The translations under genes and the position numbers were made by a program. Positions 10,010-20,862 of a DNA stretch of 64,000 nucleotides are shown one piece after another. The DNA is from Ilex aquifolium (Eukaryota > Streptophyta > Magnoliopsida > Aquifoliales > Aquifoliaceae), in assembly GCA_951799425.1 (NCBI GenBank), contig OX637394.1, forward strand, positions 29,300,001 to 29,364,000. Direction: 5' to 3'. Every line of letters starts with the position of its first letter. Position 1 is the stretch's first letter. A model generated the notes under the pieces. That model ran no database searches and had not been told where the DNA came from. It saw nothing but the letters and a program-made list of their open reading frames with translations.

Positions 10010-11000
10010 CAGCGCAATGGAACTTTTTTGTTTGCATCCATTTTTGCCAGCGTAGGCCTTTTGCAATTGATTTTTGGTAGCCTTGAGCCCCTTGGGTCAG
10101 CTAATGTACTTGTCTCTATGGCCTTTTCAATGACTGCTACTGCCTTGATTCCACTAGCACCCTCTTTTGATGGTATGGCCATTGATCTGGCAGATGATGT
10201 CAAAATTGTGGATCTTGAAGTAAAGGATCCAACCTTTAGGCAAGAACTTCTTAGTCCCTCAGCGGGCCACGGTACTCCTTCGACTACTAAGACCTATCAA
10301 GTCGTGGCCCCAACTTAGGTGGCTTCTTTATCTTCCAATGTTGTGCCTACATCAGAGACTAACTTGTCTTCTGTTTTGGCCTCTCTAAAAGCTCGCCTCT
10401 CCTTTGGCCCTGTCTCTTTCTAGAGTTAAGGGTTAATTTTGAATCGAGACTTTGAGAGCCATCGTGAGACAACGTTACTAATCATCAGCAGCCACCTCGA
10501 CCATTCTAGTGAATGAAGTGGATATTCTTGAGGAGCGGCTCCAATCAATCAAGACATTGGCCGCTTCTCTATTTTTTTGTTGGGAAAGACCGCAAAACAC
10601 TAATGTGTTTGGCTAATGAGCTTCAAGTGCTCGTCAGGAATTCAGGCCGTTGTATAAAAAACATCAAGACTGCCTTGTCGTCATTCTTGATCGACGAGAA
10701 TGACTTGTGAACTTATTACATTACATCCAGACTTGCTTTGGCCAGTCCAGTCATTTTGACTCATTTCCTCAACAAATGACAGAAAATAGACCACCTGATT
10801 GTTGAGATAGAGGCTCGACGAGCGGTGCTGTTGTAGGAGTTTGCGTCCTACCGAGAACGTTTGGAAGAAATGAAGACCGTCGCGTAAGCTGTCGTGGCCT
10901 ATGTGGATGATGGCTCGGCCTTAACTGAGTCAGCTTCAACCGCACTACAGGCTATTAATAGATCCTTGTATCAACTAGAAACCAACTTTTCAATATAAAT
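10010..11000 (+). pseudogene. Antisense extra ORF of Tat-1 (coiled-coil protein), degraded
   Basis: Opposite to the pol fragments. The first part (10028-10315) is open for 96 codons (MFASIFASVGLLQ...). Further on, coding pieces appear in other frames: NEVDILEERLQSIKTLAA near 10510, a KDRKTLMCLANELQVL piece (10585-10710), and from about 10790 a heptad-like run IVEIEARRAVLL...YRERLEEMKTVA followed by DDGSALTESASTALQAINRS and a stop near 10997. Charged, Leu-rich heptads indicate a coiled-coil C-terminus. Several stops and frameshifts make it dead. Identification as an antisense extra ORF rests on position, orientation and coiled-coil character, not on a domain match. Confidence 0.45.
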
Positions 11001-12099
11001 AAAGATGAGCTATTTTATCCTTTAATTCTTTACTCATACTTGTCTTTTTATTTCTCACGTGATGTTTGATATGATTGTGACTTAACTAACATTTATTGCC
11101 ATTTAACTCACGTCTCCTTTGATTGATCCTTGTGCATGAATTCAAACACTTTGACTACATTAGAAAGCGACATTTTATTCTGTTCTCAATAAATTGCCAT
11201 AAATATTGGTGGTTCCCGAGGTGAGGCCATTAATTTATTCAAATTTATCATGGCCTATAAATACCCATGAAGTACTGGGTAATTTGGAGCAAAATAGAAC
11301 TTTTCCAAGAATGTTTCCCTGCTTACGCAGCAACTTTGTTCCCTCTGAACATCCTGACCCAGAAGAGAGAAAATTGGAAGATGATAGTGTTAGTCTTTAG
11401 CCTTTTTTGCTTTGGTCTTAGACAAGATTATTATTTTGTATTTTCAACTTAACTCCAACAGTTGGCTTTACTAACTTACTTCATATTCCCCCTCCAAATG
11501 AGTGTCTCCTTGCGACTCCATTCTCAGGTCATTTTGTAGACCCTTTTCTTGGGGGGTAAGGCAGCATGGATTGATAGCATGCATTCAAAAAATTTGGAAG
11601 AAGGTACTATATCTCACTTTCTGTGCATCTAATGGCCATGTTCTATTTCCCTCCTTTGATCTTTAGCTTGGCCGTAGGATGAATTACTTCAGCACTCATC
11701 TGGAATTGAGAGATGGGGGCTATGGAGAATCTATAAGTTGGGGAAATTTTTTGACTGGGAAGGCTTGTGTTGGAGGTCTATATTTTGCCTCAAACACCCA
11801 AGCTTTCTCTTCCTCCTCTGCTCCTTTCTTTGTCTCTGGCACACAAGCTTTCATCTTCAAACTAGGTCGACAAACCACCAGAAACAAGCTATTTTGATGC
11901 AGCAATTATGTATCACTTTGTTTTATTTGTATTTTTCAAATTGTATTCATAGAACTTATACAAGTTCTATGAATAAAACTTGCAATGTCATTCGTCCATT
12001 TCCATCTTGTTGTTGCATTTCTTACAACTATTTAATGTTAGGACGAATCCCATAATGGTCGTTGGCCTGCCCTAGGCTGCTAGTCGTGACCTCTTATCC
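11001..12099. other. Non-coding part of Tat-1
   Basis: No convincing coding region. Contains a 14-bp inverted repeat (11944-11975). Some short open stretches on both strands look like chance. Confidence 0.4.
11944..11975. repeat. Perfect inverted repeat, 14-bp arms, 4-nt loop
   Basis: Left arm TATTCATAGAACTT (11944-11957), loop ATAC, right arm the exact complement (11962-11975), followed by AAACTTGC. It lies in the non-coding part of Tat-1 downstream of the antisense ORF, where an ORF terminator or polyadenylation region could be. Confidence 0.85.
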
Positions 12100-13251
12100 T
12101 TAAAGGTCTTGTTTATGTTTTATGGCCTCCCAAACTATTGGTCTGCAGGCCTTTAAGAACAACCTATTGATGGAGCGATTGTGAGGATCTCCATTCAAGT
12201 CCTTTAAGTGGTAAACACCAATGTTTTTAGTTTCTAGGACTTCAAACGGCCCTTTCCAGTTGGCAGACCACTTGCGAAACCTTTGGTCGTTAAGCTCTAA
12301 AGGCAAGCTTGCCTTCCAAACCAAGTCACCTAATCCAAACGTCTTTGTTTTGACTCCTTTGTTGTACGGGCTAGCAGCCCTTAACTTTTGCACCTTAATG
12401 TAATCTAAGGCGCCCAAATGCACTTCATCTAAGTCTTCAAGCTTTATCATTATGGCTTCATTGTGTTCAGTTGGACTTAGGTATGCTGAAAAGCCACTTA
12501 CGAAGACTCTATAGTGATCTCCATATACAAGACCGCGTCGTGCTCGTTGGTCAACTTGAATGGTGTAACTCTAGTGCTAGATTTTTTGGACATTTTGTAC
12601 GCCTATGACATCTTATCATGCCAACCCCTCGGATTGTCTTCTACCATTTTTGCGATAATTCCTTTCATCACTTTGTTGGTAGACTTTGTTTGGTCGTTTC
12701 CTTGCGCGTAGTATGAGGTTGAATGAATGATGTTGAAACCATATCCTTTCGCAAAACCCTTTACTTTGCTTCCTACAAAGACTGTTCCCTGGTTGGCCAT
12801 TATATAATAGGGAAGCCTGAATCGATGCACTATGTTTTCCTTTATCATTCGATGATATTAGCCTAGTTGACTGTTCTCATTGGGATGGCCTCTACCCACT
12901 TAGTGTAATAGTCGGTGGCCAAAATGATAAAATAATATTGTCTTGTAGATGGAAAGAAAATCATCCCAATCAAATTCATGGTCCATGCTCTAAACGACCA
13001 TGGCTTTATTACGGGCTGCATCTATATTCCGGAGTCCTTTGGATAGGTCCATTGCGTTGGCACGCCTGGAAACTTCTTGTGTACTCAATGCAATCCTTCA
13101 AGATACTTGACCAATAATAGCCATATCTCATAATAAGCCACCGCATCTTAACGCCGCCCTGATGAGTGCCACATATGCCTTCGTGGCTTTCGGCCATTAC
13201 TACAATGACCTCTTCTCTACCGATGCATCTCAATAAGAAGTCATCATGCAT
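12100..13251 (-). pseudogene. Integrase of Tat-1
   Basis: Three fragments in normal order on the minus strand. 13009-13251: zinc-binding region with SHEGICGTHQGG...MRYGYYW and a SFQACQRNGPIQ pair. 12603-12848: core region, with NQGTVFVGSKV at the position of the second catalytic Asp (Asn-Gln here replaces the usual Asp-Gln) and STSYYAQGNDQTKSTNKVM, where the catalytic Glu is replaced by Lys (family: GQAEASNK). 12100-12450: C-terminal domain, YNKGVKTKTFGLGDLVWK...GPFEVLE. Loss of two catalytic residues plus frame breaks shows long decay. Confidence 0.8.
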
Positions 13252-13529
13252 CCCTTTCTTATACAGCTCCCCATTTCCTGGTGTCTTACTCTACATCCCT
13301 GTTTGGGTACTTCAGGAACTGCATGATGTCGAACCTCAATTCTTCTTCTTCCCCTTCCATCATTAACTCCTCGAAATCCAACCCTTTGGCTTTGATGGAT
13401 GGCAATACTCTCGTTTGAACCCTGATTAGCGGCTCATCCATGCCTCAAGGAATCCTCAAACTTGATCCTAGCTGGGCTAACTTGTTAACTTGACTGTTTA
13501 ATTCCCTTGGGACCGGTCACAATGTCACA

Positions 13530-14480
13530 TCATAAAAAATTGTCAATAGAGACATTGCAATGGAGTGGAACAGGCACAACTCCCAACTTTTGCATTGAAA
13601 ATTGCCCCGTAATTTGGTTAATGACTAATTCAGAGTCACGGGTCACTTCGACCGTTGATGCCCCCATTCCCAACAAAACCTCAAGCCCGATGATCAATAC
13701 CTTGTACTCGGCCTGGTTGTTAGTGCATTCAAATTCTAATTTAAATGATAGTTGGGTTTCATGGCCTTGGGGTGATTCTATAACCACTGTGCCAAAGAAC
13801 CATTGAATTTTATCTTCCATGGCGTAAGTGACACCCAGGTACTCCTAGAAAACCAGGTGACTCTCGTATCTCGGTCTACTTCTACACAAGGGTGGTCTGC
13901 AAAGAAATTAGCCAATGCTTGGCCTTTCACCGCGCGCTGCAGTAAATATTGAAGTGAGAATTCCATTTGGGCCAAGACCATTTGTCGATTTGACCCCTCA
14001 TAATCGGCCTAATCAGATCAATTTGCGCAAAAATATACACCACAACTAAAATCATATATGTTCTTAACTTTTGTGATGCAAAGTACAATGCTAAACAAAG
14101 CTTCTTGATCGGCTTATAGTGCTACTCGACCAGAGTCGAAATTCTTCTTAAATAATAAATGACCTATTCTTTACCTGTATTATGATTTTGAGCCAACAGA
14201 CATCTTATGGATTTGTGGGTGGTTAATAAGTATAGTAGCAGTGGCCTACCCTTTATAGGTGGCATGAGAACTAGCAGGTTAGCCAAGTACTCCTAGATTT
14301 GATGGAAGACTTCCTGGTGATGCATTTCCCATTTGAAGTCTTCTACACTTTTCAACTTTAGGAGCGGCAAGAATGCCTGCACCTTCCCTGTGAAATTGGC
14401 GATGAATAGTCAGAGGAAATTGACTTGACCGATTAGGCGCTGTAGCTCTTTCTTTGTCTTCTAAATCTAATCCTGGCATT
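13530..14480 (-). pseudogene. RNase H and RT end of Tat-1
   Basis: 13530-13820 (minus) reads GTVVIESPQGHETQLSFKLE then CTNNQAEYKVLIIGLEVL and RDSELVINQITGQF, the RNase H fold type found as a second RNase H in the Tat lineage. The adjoining 13778-13981 has VKGQALANFFADHP, the linker that precedes it. Upstream (13985-14480), frame-shifted pieces such as PPIKGRPLLLYL and RISTLVEYHYKPIKKLC correspond to the end of RT and its own RNase H. The RT catalytic motif was not found. Confidence 0.75.
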
Positions 14481-15059
14481 TCTTTATAACTCTAGGAAAA
14501 ATAATCCCGATATTCTCTTAGTAGTTGTATGAGCCATGTGATTGGAAATTCGGCTCTAGCAATTTACTAACAAAAGTTGGCCTATGTTCATCCGGCCCAC
14601 CAAGGTTGACTTCATGCAATGAATCCTGAACCTCAATTAGGTTGTCAAGCTTGGTTGGGGCGACACTAATTTCATCTAACTTGATGAACTCTTGGGAGAC
14701 GGTTTGCCCAAACTCTTCCTCCTCGCATCTACTATGTTAATGGGGCCTTGTTGTCCATTGGTTGCTTGTAATGTTGTGGCCTTCATTTCTGCTAGATAAG
14801 TTCTTATTCTGACGATGCAGGACCTCACATCCTAGTTCCTTCGTTCACTATTGTTAAGCTCCTTCAACAAACAAGCTCTCAGCGATTCTGACATCACTTG
14901 GCCTTAGTACATTCGTGGGCCGAAAAACCTCTTCCTCCACCTGTTAGACCTTAGTCGTCTTCAAGTCGCACTTCTCTAGGCTTACCATAGTTATCCTGCC
15001 CCGTAATTCAATTGACCACCACCTCTAAGTCATCAAGGTTCCCTAGTACCAGCTACTGG

Positions 15060-15530
15060 TGACAGGTTGATGGGACACACTCACTCAAATGGATGTAATT
15101 AAACCCAAAATAGCATTGTAGGATGTCGTCTTGTCAATCACGAAGAAATGAGTGATGTTGACCATGTTGCCAACGACCAATTCAATGGGCAAAACTCCCA
15201 CCATTTTATTGATCTTGCATGTGAATCCACTCACCGTTAATTCAGTGTGGACCAAATCCTCTGCCTTCCTACCCTGTTTCTTCATGGTGCCTATGAGTAA
15301 GATGTTGATGGCAGCTCAATTGTCCACAAAAACCCTATTGAAGGATTTCCCTTCCAAATGTTCGCAGGTATATAATGGCTTCAAGTGCTGTGTCATAAGA
15401 CGCGTAGGTTTGTTGAATGACCATTCTCTAGGGTCGCTCACTACGCTCTGTTTGTTTGTCTCCAACTCTTGTGTCGGTCTGTTCTTAGGGGCATGCTCCA
15501 ATTGGACTTCAATCGTAGCAGCCTTGCCTA
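15060..15530 (-). pseudogene. Aspartic protease region of Tat-1
   Basis: 15316-15501 (minus) ends HLKPLYTCEHLEGKSFNRVFVDN, the segment leading into the protease active site; the site itself reads VDN then a stop then AAIN, where the family has VDNGAAIN (Tat proteases use D-N-G rather than D-S/T-G). 15085-15285 continues with GVLPIELVVGN, THFFVIDKTTSYNAILG, the protease C-terminus. Confidence 0.75.
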
Positions 15531-16840
15531 GGAATGTTGATCCTTGGGCCTTAATTTCCTCAACATCCCCTTCCTAGAACCCTGATTACTGGCGTAGTGT
15601 TTTTAAAGATATTGACAACAATCCATGGGCATTGATAGACACTAAATGCCCTAGAGTGCTGAACTAGATGGAATCACCTCTTACGCTATCATCGTCGTCG
15701 GTAGAGTTTTCTTTCTTCCTTGCCTTGCAGGTTTTTGAAGTCATATTGAGCTTGGCTTTTAGTTGTTCTACCATCTTCAGTACCATTCTCTCTTTAATGT
15801 CCTCCTCTAGTGAGGAATTGAGCTCCAGCATCTTTTTGCTTTCTCCTCAACCATGGCCTTCCATAGAGCCACTGCGTGCTATAGAGGTAGATAGAGTCCA
15901 AATTAGGATTTGATAGCCCCCACCTCAGGATATTTTCAAAGGAAAAAATCCCTCGCCCCTTGGGCTGACTATTCATTGTACTTCTGCAACCTACCCAGGT
16001 TCGCCTGGATGTGCTACTTCCTACGCTTCTAGGTTTTGGAAAATTGTTGTGCTAGTGATACTGTGGGAACTTAGGATGTTGTGTCACATACCAACGACCT
16101 TCGACTGACTTTGTTGGCTTGATCATCCTAGGTTAGTCCCGATAACCCTCAGCGGGGATGAGCTGATTAGGCATCAACCCCATGGCAAACTCTTCGTATT
16201 TCAGGCTAGGCCACCCCTATAGAGGCTCTTGTGGATCCTTGCTATACTCTTTTTTACCTCTACCTCATGAATTTTCCTAGGTGATCTTAGTGATCCCGCT
16301 TAGGAAGCAACCACTCACCTGCTCGCTCCTAGTGGGTACCCTTATAGTGACATCGTTTTCGCAGCCTTTTGTCCGCTTTTTCCTCGCTCCTCCTCTACTA
16401 GAACAATTCCATAGTAAGCCTTGCATCTGGGGCATAAGCCATTCTTGACCATATCAAGTTGCTGCTAGAGTTCTCTTCTGAAGATTCATCTCAAGATGTG
16501 CAGACGTGCACTGAACTGTCTCCTACTGGCAACTCATGATGTCACGTTTTCTCATTTTTTAAGATTCTAAGAGTCTCACTTCCTTAACCACCCTATCAAG
16601 TATGGAATCTCACATACTCTTTCATGAGCGTCAGATTGCTTCCATGTGTCACTCTCAGATTTTACTATTTTTGGGCATAAACAGATGCTGAATCTTATAG
16701 CCCAACTACAACATTGAACCGAAAACCCATGTTCTAATTTCACTGTCTAGAGAGCATATATACTACATAGCATAGGGACTGGGTTAGATCTTGACCTACC
16801 TTTTTTAATTCTAGGGGTCGTTTAGCCAACTTTTGAGGAG
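15531..16840 (-). other. Presumed gag region of Tat-1, unrecognisable
   Basis: Position is that of gag, upstream of protease on the minus strand. Only short open pieces remain and I could identify neither a gag core nor a zinc knuckle. Confidence 0.35.
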
Positions 16841-16873
16841 GGTAGAATATATGATGGTCTTATTTTTTTATTA

Positions 16874-17480
16874 TTGATTACTTGGATCTGCAAGGCAAAG
16901 AGTGTATTTACTTTGCCTAAGAATATGACACAGAAACCCAAAAGGCCTATCAAAAAGAGATCTTTGAAGTTAAGTAAAGCTCAGGCCGAGTATGTTGTGG
17001 TCGAGGAGGAGAAAGAGGATGAGATGGAAGTTCCACATGATGAGATTGGACAAGTGCACCACCATTAGTACACCCACTAGCCAATACTTCTAGTGCACTA
17101 CCATCTGAGCTTGGTTCTGACATTGGGGCTATCTAGTTAGATTATGTAGTTGACATGATTACAAAGAGGGAGAAACACAAGGATGAGCATGATTAATTGA
17201 CATCTCAAAGGTTAGATGTCATAGATAGTCGAGTTGTGAGCCTAGAGGATGCCCAGAAGTCTAGTTTAGGATCTATTGGACGTAGAGTTGGGCGACTTAG
17301 GAAGATGTTGTAGGGCAAGAAGAAGGAAGGAGAGCCAGAGTCTAACGACAATGATGAGTCAGATCTTATTCAGCCTTGATGGAGTGGACCACGAGATGAT
17401 GGTGATCATGATGATGAAGATGATGATGATACAACCACCTGAGCTATTTGATTTAGGAGACTTATAGGACCGTATGGGAG
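16874..17480 (+). pseudogene. Tail of an Athila-type extra ORF (Ath-2)
   Basis: Fragmented plus-strand coding sequence: a basic KPKRPIKKRSLKLSKAQAE stretch followed by an acidic EEEKEDEMEVPHDE run, stops, then GRRVGRLRKM-like and Met/Asp-rich pieces ending near 17470. Basic-acidic low-complexity tails like this follow the ORF upstream of the 3' LTR in Athila-type elements. It precedes 3' non-coding DNA and a 3' LTR (19510), which supports the placement. No domain is certain. Confidence 0.35.
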
Positions 17481-17763
17481 TTTTGTAATTGATTTATCTA
17501 TTCATTGTCTTGCACTAAAGTGCTCTAGTTTTCTTTTGCTTATTTTTCTTGTTAGGTGACATACTTTGAGTCTCAATGCTTTATTGTTAGCTATTATTTT
17601 TTTAGACTTGACGGTATATGCCATGTTTTGTCCCTTTTCCAATTGCACTTTTCCTATCAATGCTATGCTAGATGGTCTGTTTGATTATCTCTTTTATACC
17701 ATGTTTTTCTACTTTACTTGTTATTATTATGATTTGGCACTTCGTGAGAAAAAGGGGAAGAAG
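17481..17763 (+). other. Non-coding sequence after the Ath-2 ORF
   Basis: T-rich, with only chance open frames; interrupted at 17764 by an LTR fragment. Confidence 0.35.
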
Positions 17764-18960
17764 TTTTGTAATGCCCCAATTCCACATTCAAAGACATTAA
17801 CTAACTATACATTATCCAAACCATGAGTGCACAATAATTACTATAAAATAAATCAATGGCAATCATTCGCATCGTCTAACTATACAAAACCCAAATGAAA
17901 CACAAAAAAAAAATGTCCTTTAGCTCACATCCAAAACCAGAAATAAAAATCTAACCACTAGCTAATGAAAGAAATATTCCAACACATTTGTCCAATCAAC
18001 CACAATTTAAACCAAAGGAAACAACTCTACACCTCCACATCTGGATACACTTCATGATCTGCCTCAGCATGCCAATCAACCTGCTCACCTAGGGTTATGT
18101 CATCCTCAAATCCAAAATCTGAAAAATATATTTATATCGTAGGGTGAGCAAATAAGCCAAGTAGGAAACCTTCTCAAACCTAAACAAGGTTTCAAAATAA
18201 TTAAAATAAGTAATTCTCATTTGGTAAAATAACATATCATAATTTGAAGTAAAACAAGGACAACTAATGAGATCTCAAGTTTATGATACAAACAGTAAAG
18301 TTTATAAAGAAAAAGAAATAATTCTGAAACTAATAGTTTATCACCATAAGTATATCTCATATACGTAGGTAGACTAGTATGAATAAACACATCGAGCATA
18401 TTCTAACCCATACACACACAAACAATCATCCAAACCAATCCTCACAAGGATACACCACTTTAGGAATGGCGTATACTGATGCATCGGCAGTGACAAATCA
18501 TTCCTAGGAATAGTATACTAACCCTCCAGCCTCGATCCCCACGAGTGAATAATGCGAATTCTTGAACCTCGCAAGGAACTAAGGAATTCCACTATGAGTG
18601 ATAGGGAACCTTCAAACCCCTCCAGGTAAGAAACACATCCATGCACTTTGTGATATACGGTCAAATGTAACCCACATTCATCACACCCACCAATACAAGA
18701 CATAATTTCCATAATTTTCCATAAAATCTACATATAATCACGAATCACGGTTCCACAATTATGAAAATAGAATAACTTCAAGAAAGCATGCAAGAGATCT
18801 CCAATAACATCTTTAAATTGATCATGATCAAGAACTACGGTTTTTACGTCAACAACATGAGATTTGTGATATAAAACATGTAATTCTTCCAAGAAATGAA
18901 TCATATTATTGAAAAGAGTGCAAAGACATTGTAGATCTATCATATATAATTGAATAACAA
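17764..18960 (-). repeat. Tekay-like LTR fragment
   Basis: Begins on the plus strand TGTAATGCCCCAATTCC, the complement of a GGGGCATTACA LTR end, comparable to GGGGCGTCACA of the Tekay LTRs at 43908 and 51436. Contains the minus-strand block GCTCACCCTACG...TTTTTCAG (18119-18149) shared with those LTRs. The right boundary is where Ath-2 non-coding DNA resumes, near 18960. No TSD found. Confidence 0.5.
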
Positions 18961-19509
18961 TCAAAATATATGTGAGTTATGTTTTGGATTATGAAAATTC
19001 TCCTCACATGTAACCTATGAGTGAAACAATCACTATAATTAGAGGTTTTCAGTTCTGAGAGTGCAACCTTGGTGATATTTGCATTGAAGCTAGAATTGGA
19101 TAGCTAATAAAGATGCATATGTTGTTTAATAAATTTCTTAAATTGCACAATTATTTCACACACACATGAGTTGCTAATATTAATATGAATGTGAATACTT
19201 TTACATAACATTTAAATCTATAGTTTAGCTTTTATGTGAATAATTTGAGTGGATGGTGAATTGTCTATAAATTTCATTGTTAATTAGAATATAATAATAT
19301 GTTTCAAATTTATGGATGAATAAAAGGAAGTTTATAGGTATCTTCTCTGAAAACCTCCACGAGACAAAACTCGTCAACTAGGGGTAACCTAGGGGTTTAA
19401 TGACTTATTGCATACACTAAATGCGATTGTGATCCATACAAAAGTGGTTCTGTGATTTTATTTATGTTTTGTGTTTGCTAGGGACTAGCAGAGCTTAAGT
19501 TAGCGGGTG
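18961..19509 (+). other. Ath-2 3' non-coding region and polypurine tract
   Basis: Aligns by eye with 54660-55150 of Ath-3: CATATGTGAGT..., GTGGAATAGTCACTATA-like, GGTATCTTCTCTGRAAACCT and ACAAAAGTGGTT landmarks. It ends in a degraded polypurine tract (GCTTAAGTTAGCGGGTG) directly before the LTR. Confidence 0.6.
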
Positions 19510-20862
19510 TGATGAGTACATAATATTGCATGATTTTATGTCTCAAACCATTCAATCTTTCCTTTGTTTATTCATTATATATTTAGTTTTAGTTTAGTTG
19601 TGTGTTAAAGAGGAATCCATATGCTTGTAGGTAATTCGATGTAATGACGATATTTTACATTCATTTTGATGCCTTGGAGAACTTAGGAAGTGAGCTAGGT
19701 GAGCCAGATATTGAACCAGGAGCATCATGGCAAGAATGAAGTAATTCAGAAAGAAGATTAGTTGTATCGGTAGGTGTTCTACCGGTTCATCGGGCTACAA
19801 AAAAGGGTTCTACTGGTAGCAATGAAGTTCTACTGATTCATATGAAGTCGAAGAAAATAGAATAAAGTTCTACTGGTTCATCTCTATTTTACCTATTAGT
19901 AGCATAAAACAGAGAGCAGTTCTACCGATTGCAATTGTTTTCCTACCAGTAGATCATAAAAGGAAACTTTCCTACTGGTAGGTTGGACATGCTTTTTACC
20001 GGTTCATTAGAGGTCAAATTCAACGAGAAGTCCCCTTTCCAGGCGTTGACCAACTGAATCTTCAAGGATGTCTTCCAAGACATTCCAGGCTTTATTGGAG
20101 GATTTCTCTTTTATTTGTTTACTTAAGTTTTGATTGCAAGCAAGGTTTTTCATTATTTTCTTTATAGTTTTAAATTTTGTTGAACATTACGATATTTTTA
20201 ATTCTCTTTTATTTTAATTTCTTTCAATTCTTGTTTTGAATATTATGTTCTCAATTCAATTTTATTCTCAATCCAAGTTTTGTTTATCTTTCAATTATCA
20301 TGTCTTCTTCAATTGCTTTTAATTTTATTTTCAGTATGTTTGAGTAGATTAATTTCCAGTATGATTGGATGAGGAATTCTAATCCATGCATGGGTAGTTT
20401 GATCTAACTCGGGTTTTCAATGTTCAAAGTTATTTTATTAATTGAACAATTAATTTTTGGAAAATGATTGATATGTATATCTCTTTGCTTTACCCATAGA
20501 CAATTAGATTTGACACGAATAATTCTTGGAATCACTGCAATCAACATGATTGTAATTCTTTCACCAATTAATTCAATCAATTTAAAAACACATTCACTGT
20601 TGTCATGGATATTTTCCGGTCAAGGGCTTTTGATTATAATCTTGAATGAGTTATAAATTAGGTCAAAATTTATATTTACAGTGAGATAAACTTGACGATT
20701 AACCGGTTTCTTTTAATATTGTTTCTTAGTTTTATTAAATTATAACAAATTTTCAAAAATGAAAAGATTTTTATTTTTGTTTTAATTTTGTCATCATTCA
20801 AATTTGCCCTTCATTTTTCCTGAGGAGATGATCTCGATAATTGACCGAGTTACTAAACAATA
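19510..20862 (+). repeat. 3' LTR of Ath-2
   Basis: Starts TGATGAGTACATAATATTGC. A cluster of CTACCGGTAG-like palindromes lies at about 19757-20005. The U5 block CCTGAGGAGATGATCTCG is at about 20818-20838. The LTR is cut near 20862, before its normal end, by an integrase relic. Confidence 0.7.

Larger units (their letters stand above)
9991..16840 (-). mobile_element. Tat-1: decayed Tat-lineage Ty3/gypsy element
   Basis: Minus-strand pol fragments occur in the order protease (about 15060-15530), RT/RNase H (about 13530-14480) and integrase (12100-13251). Beyond integrase an ORF runs on the opposite strand (10010-11000). The integrase and RNase H sequences are of the Tat/Ogre/Retand kind, in which extra antisense ORFs between pol and 3' LTR are known. 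No LTR could be found; the left end is cut by the CRM-like LTR at 9990 and the right end fades near 16840. Confidence 0.65.

Noticed and set aside
10028..10318. A host gene starting at 10028
   Set aside because: Short, followed by many stops, placed between an LTR fragment and antisense Tat pol; an extra ORF of the element explains it better.
16874..17480. A host gene for a basic-acidic protein
   Set aside because: Low-complexity, broken by stops and followed by Athila-type 3' non-coding DNA and a 3' LTR.
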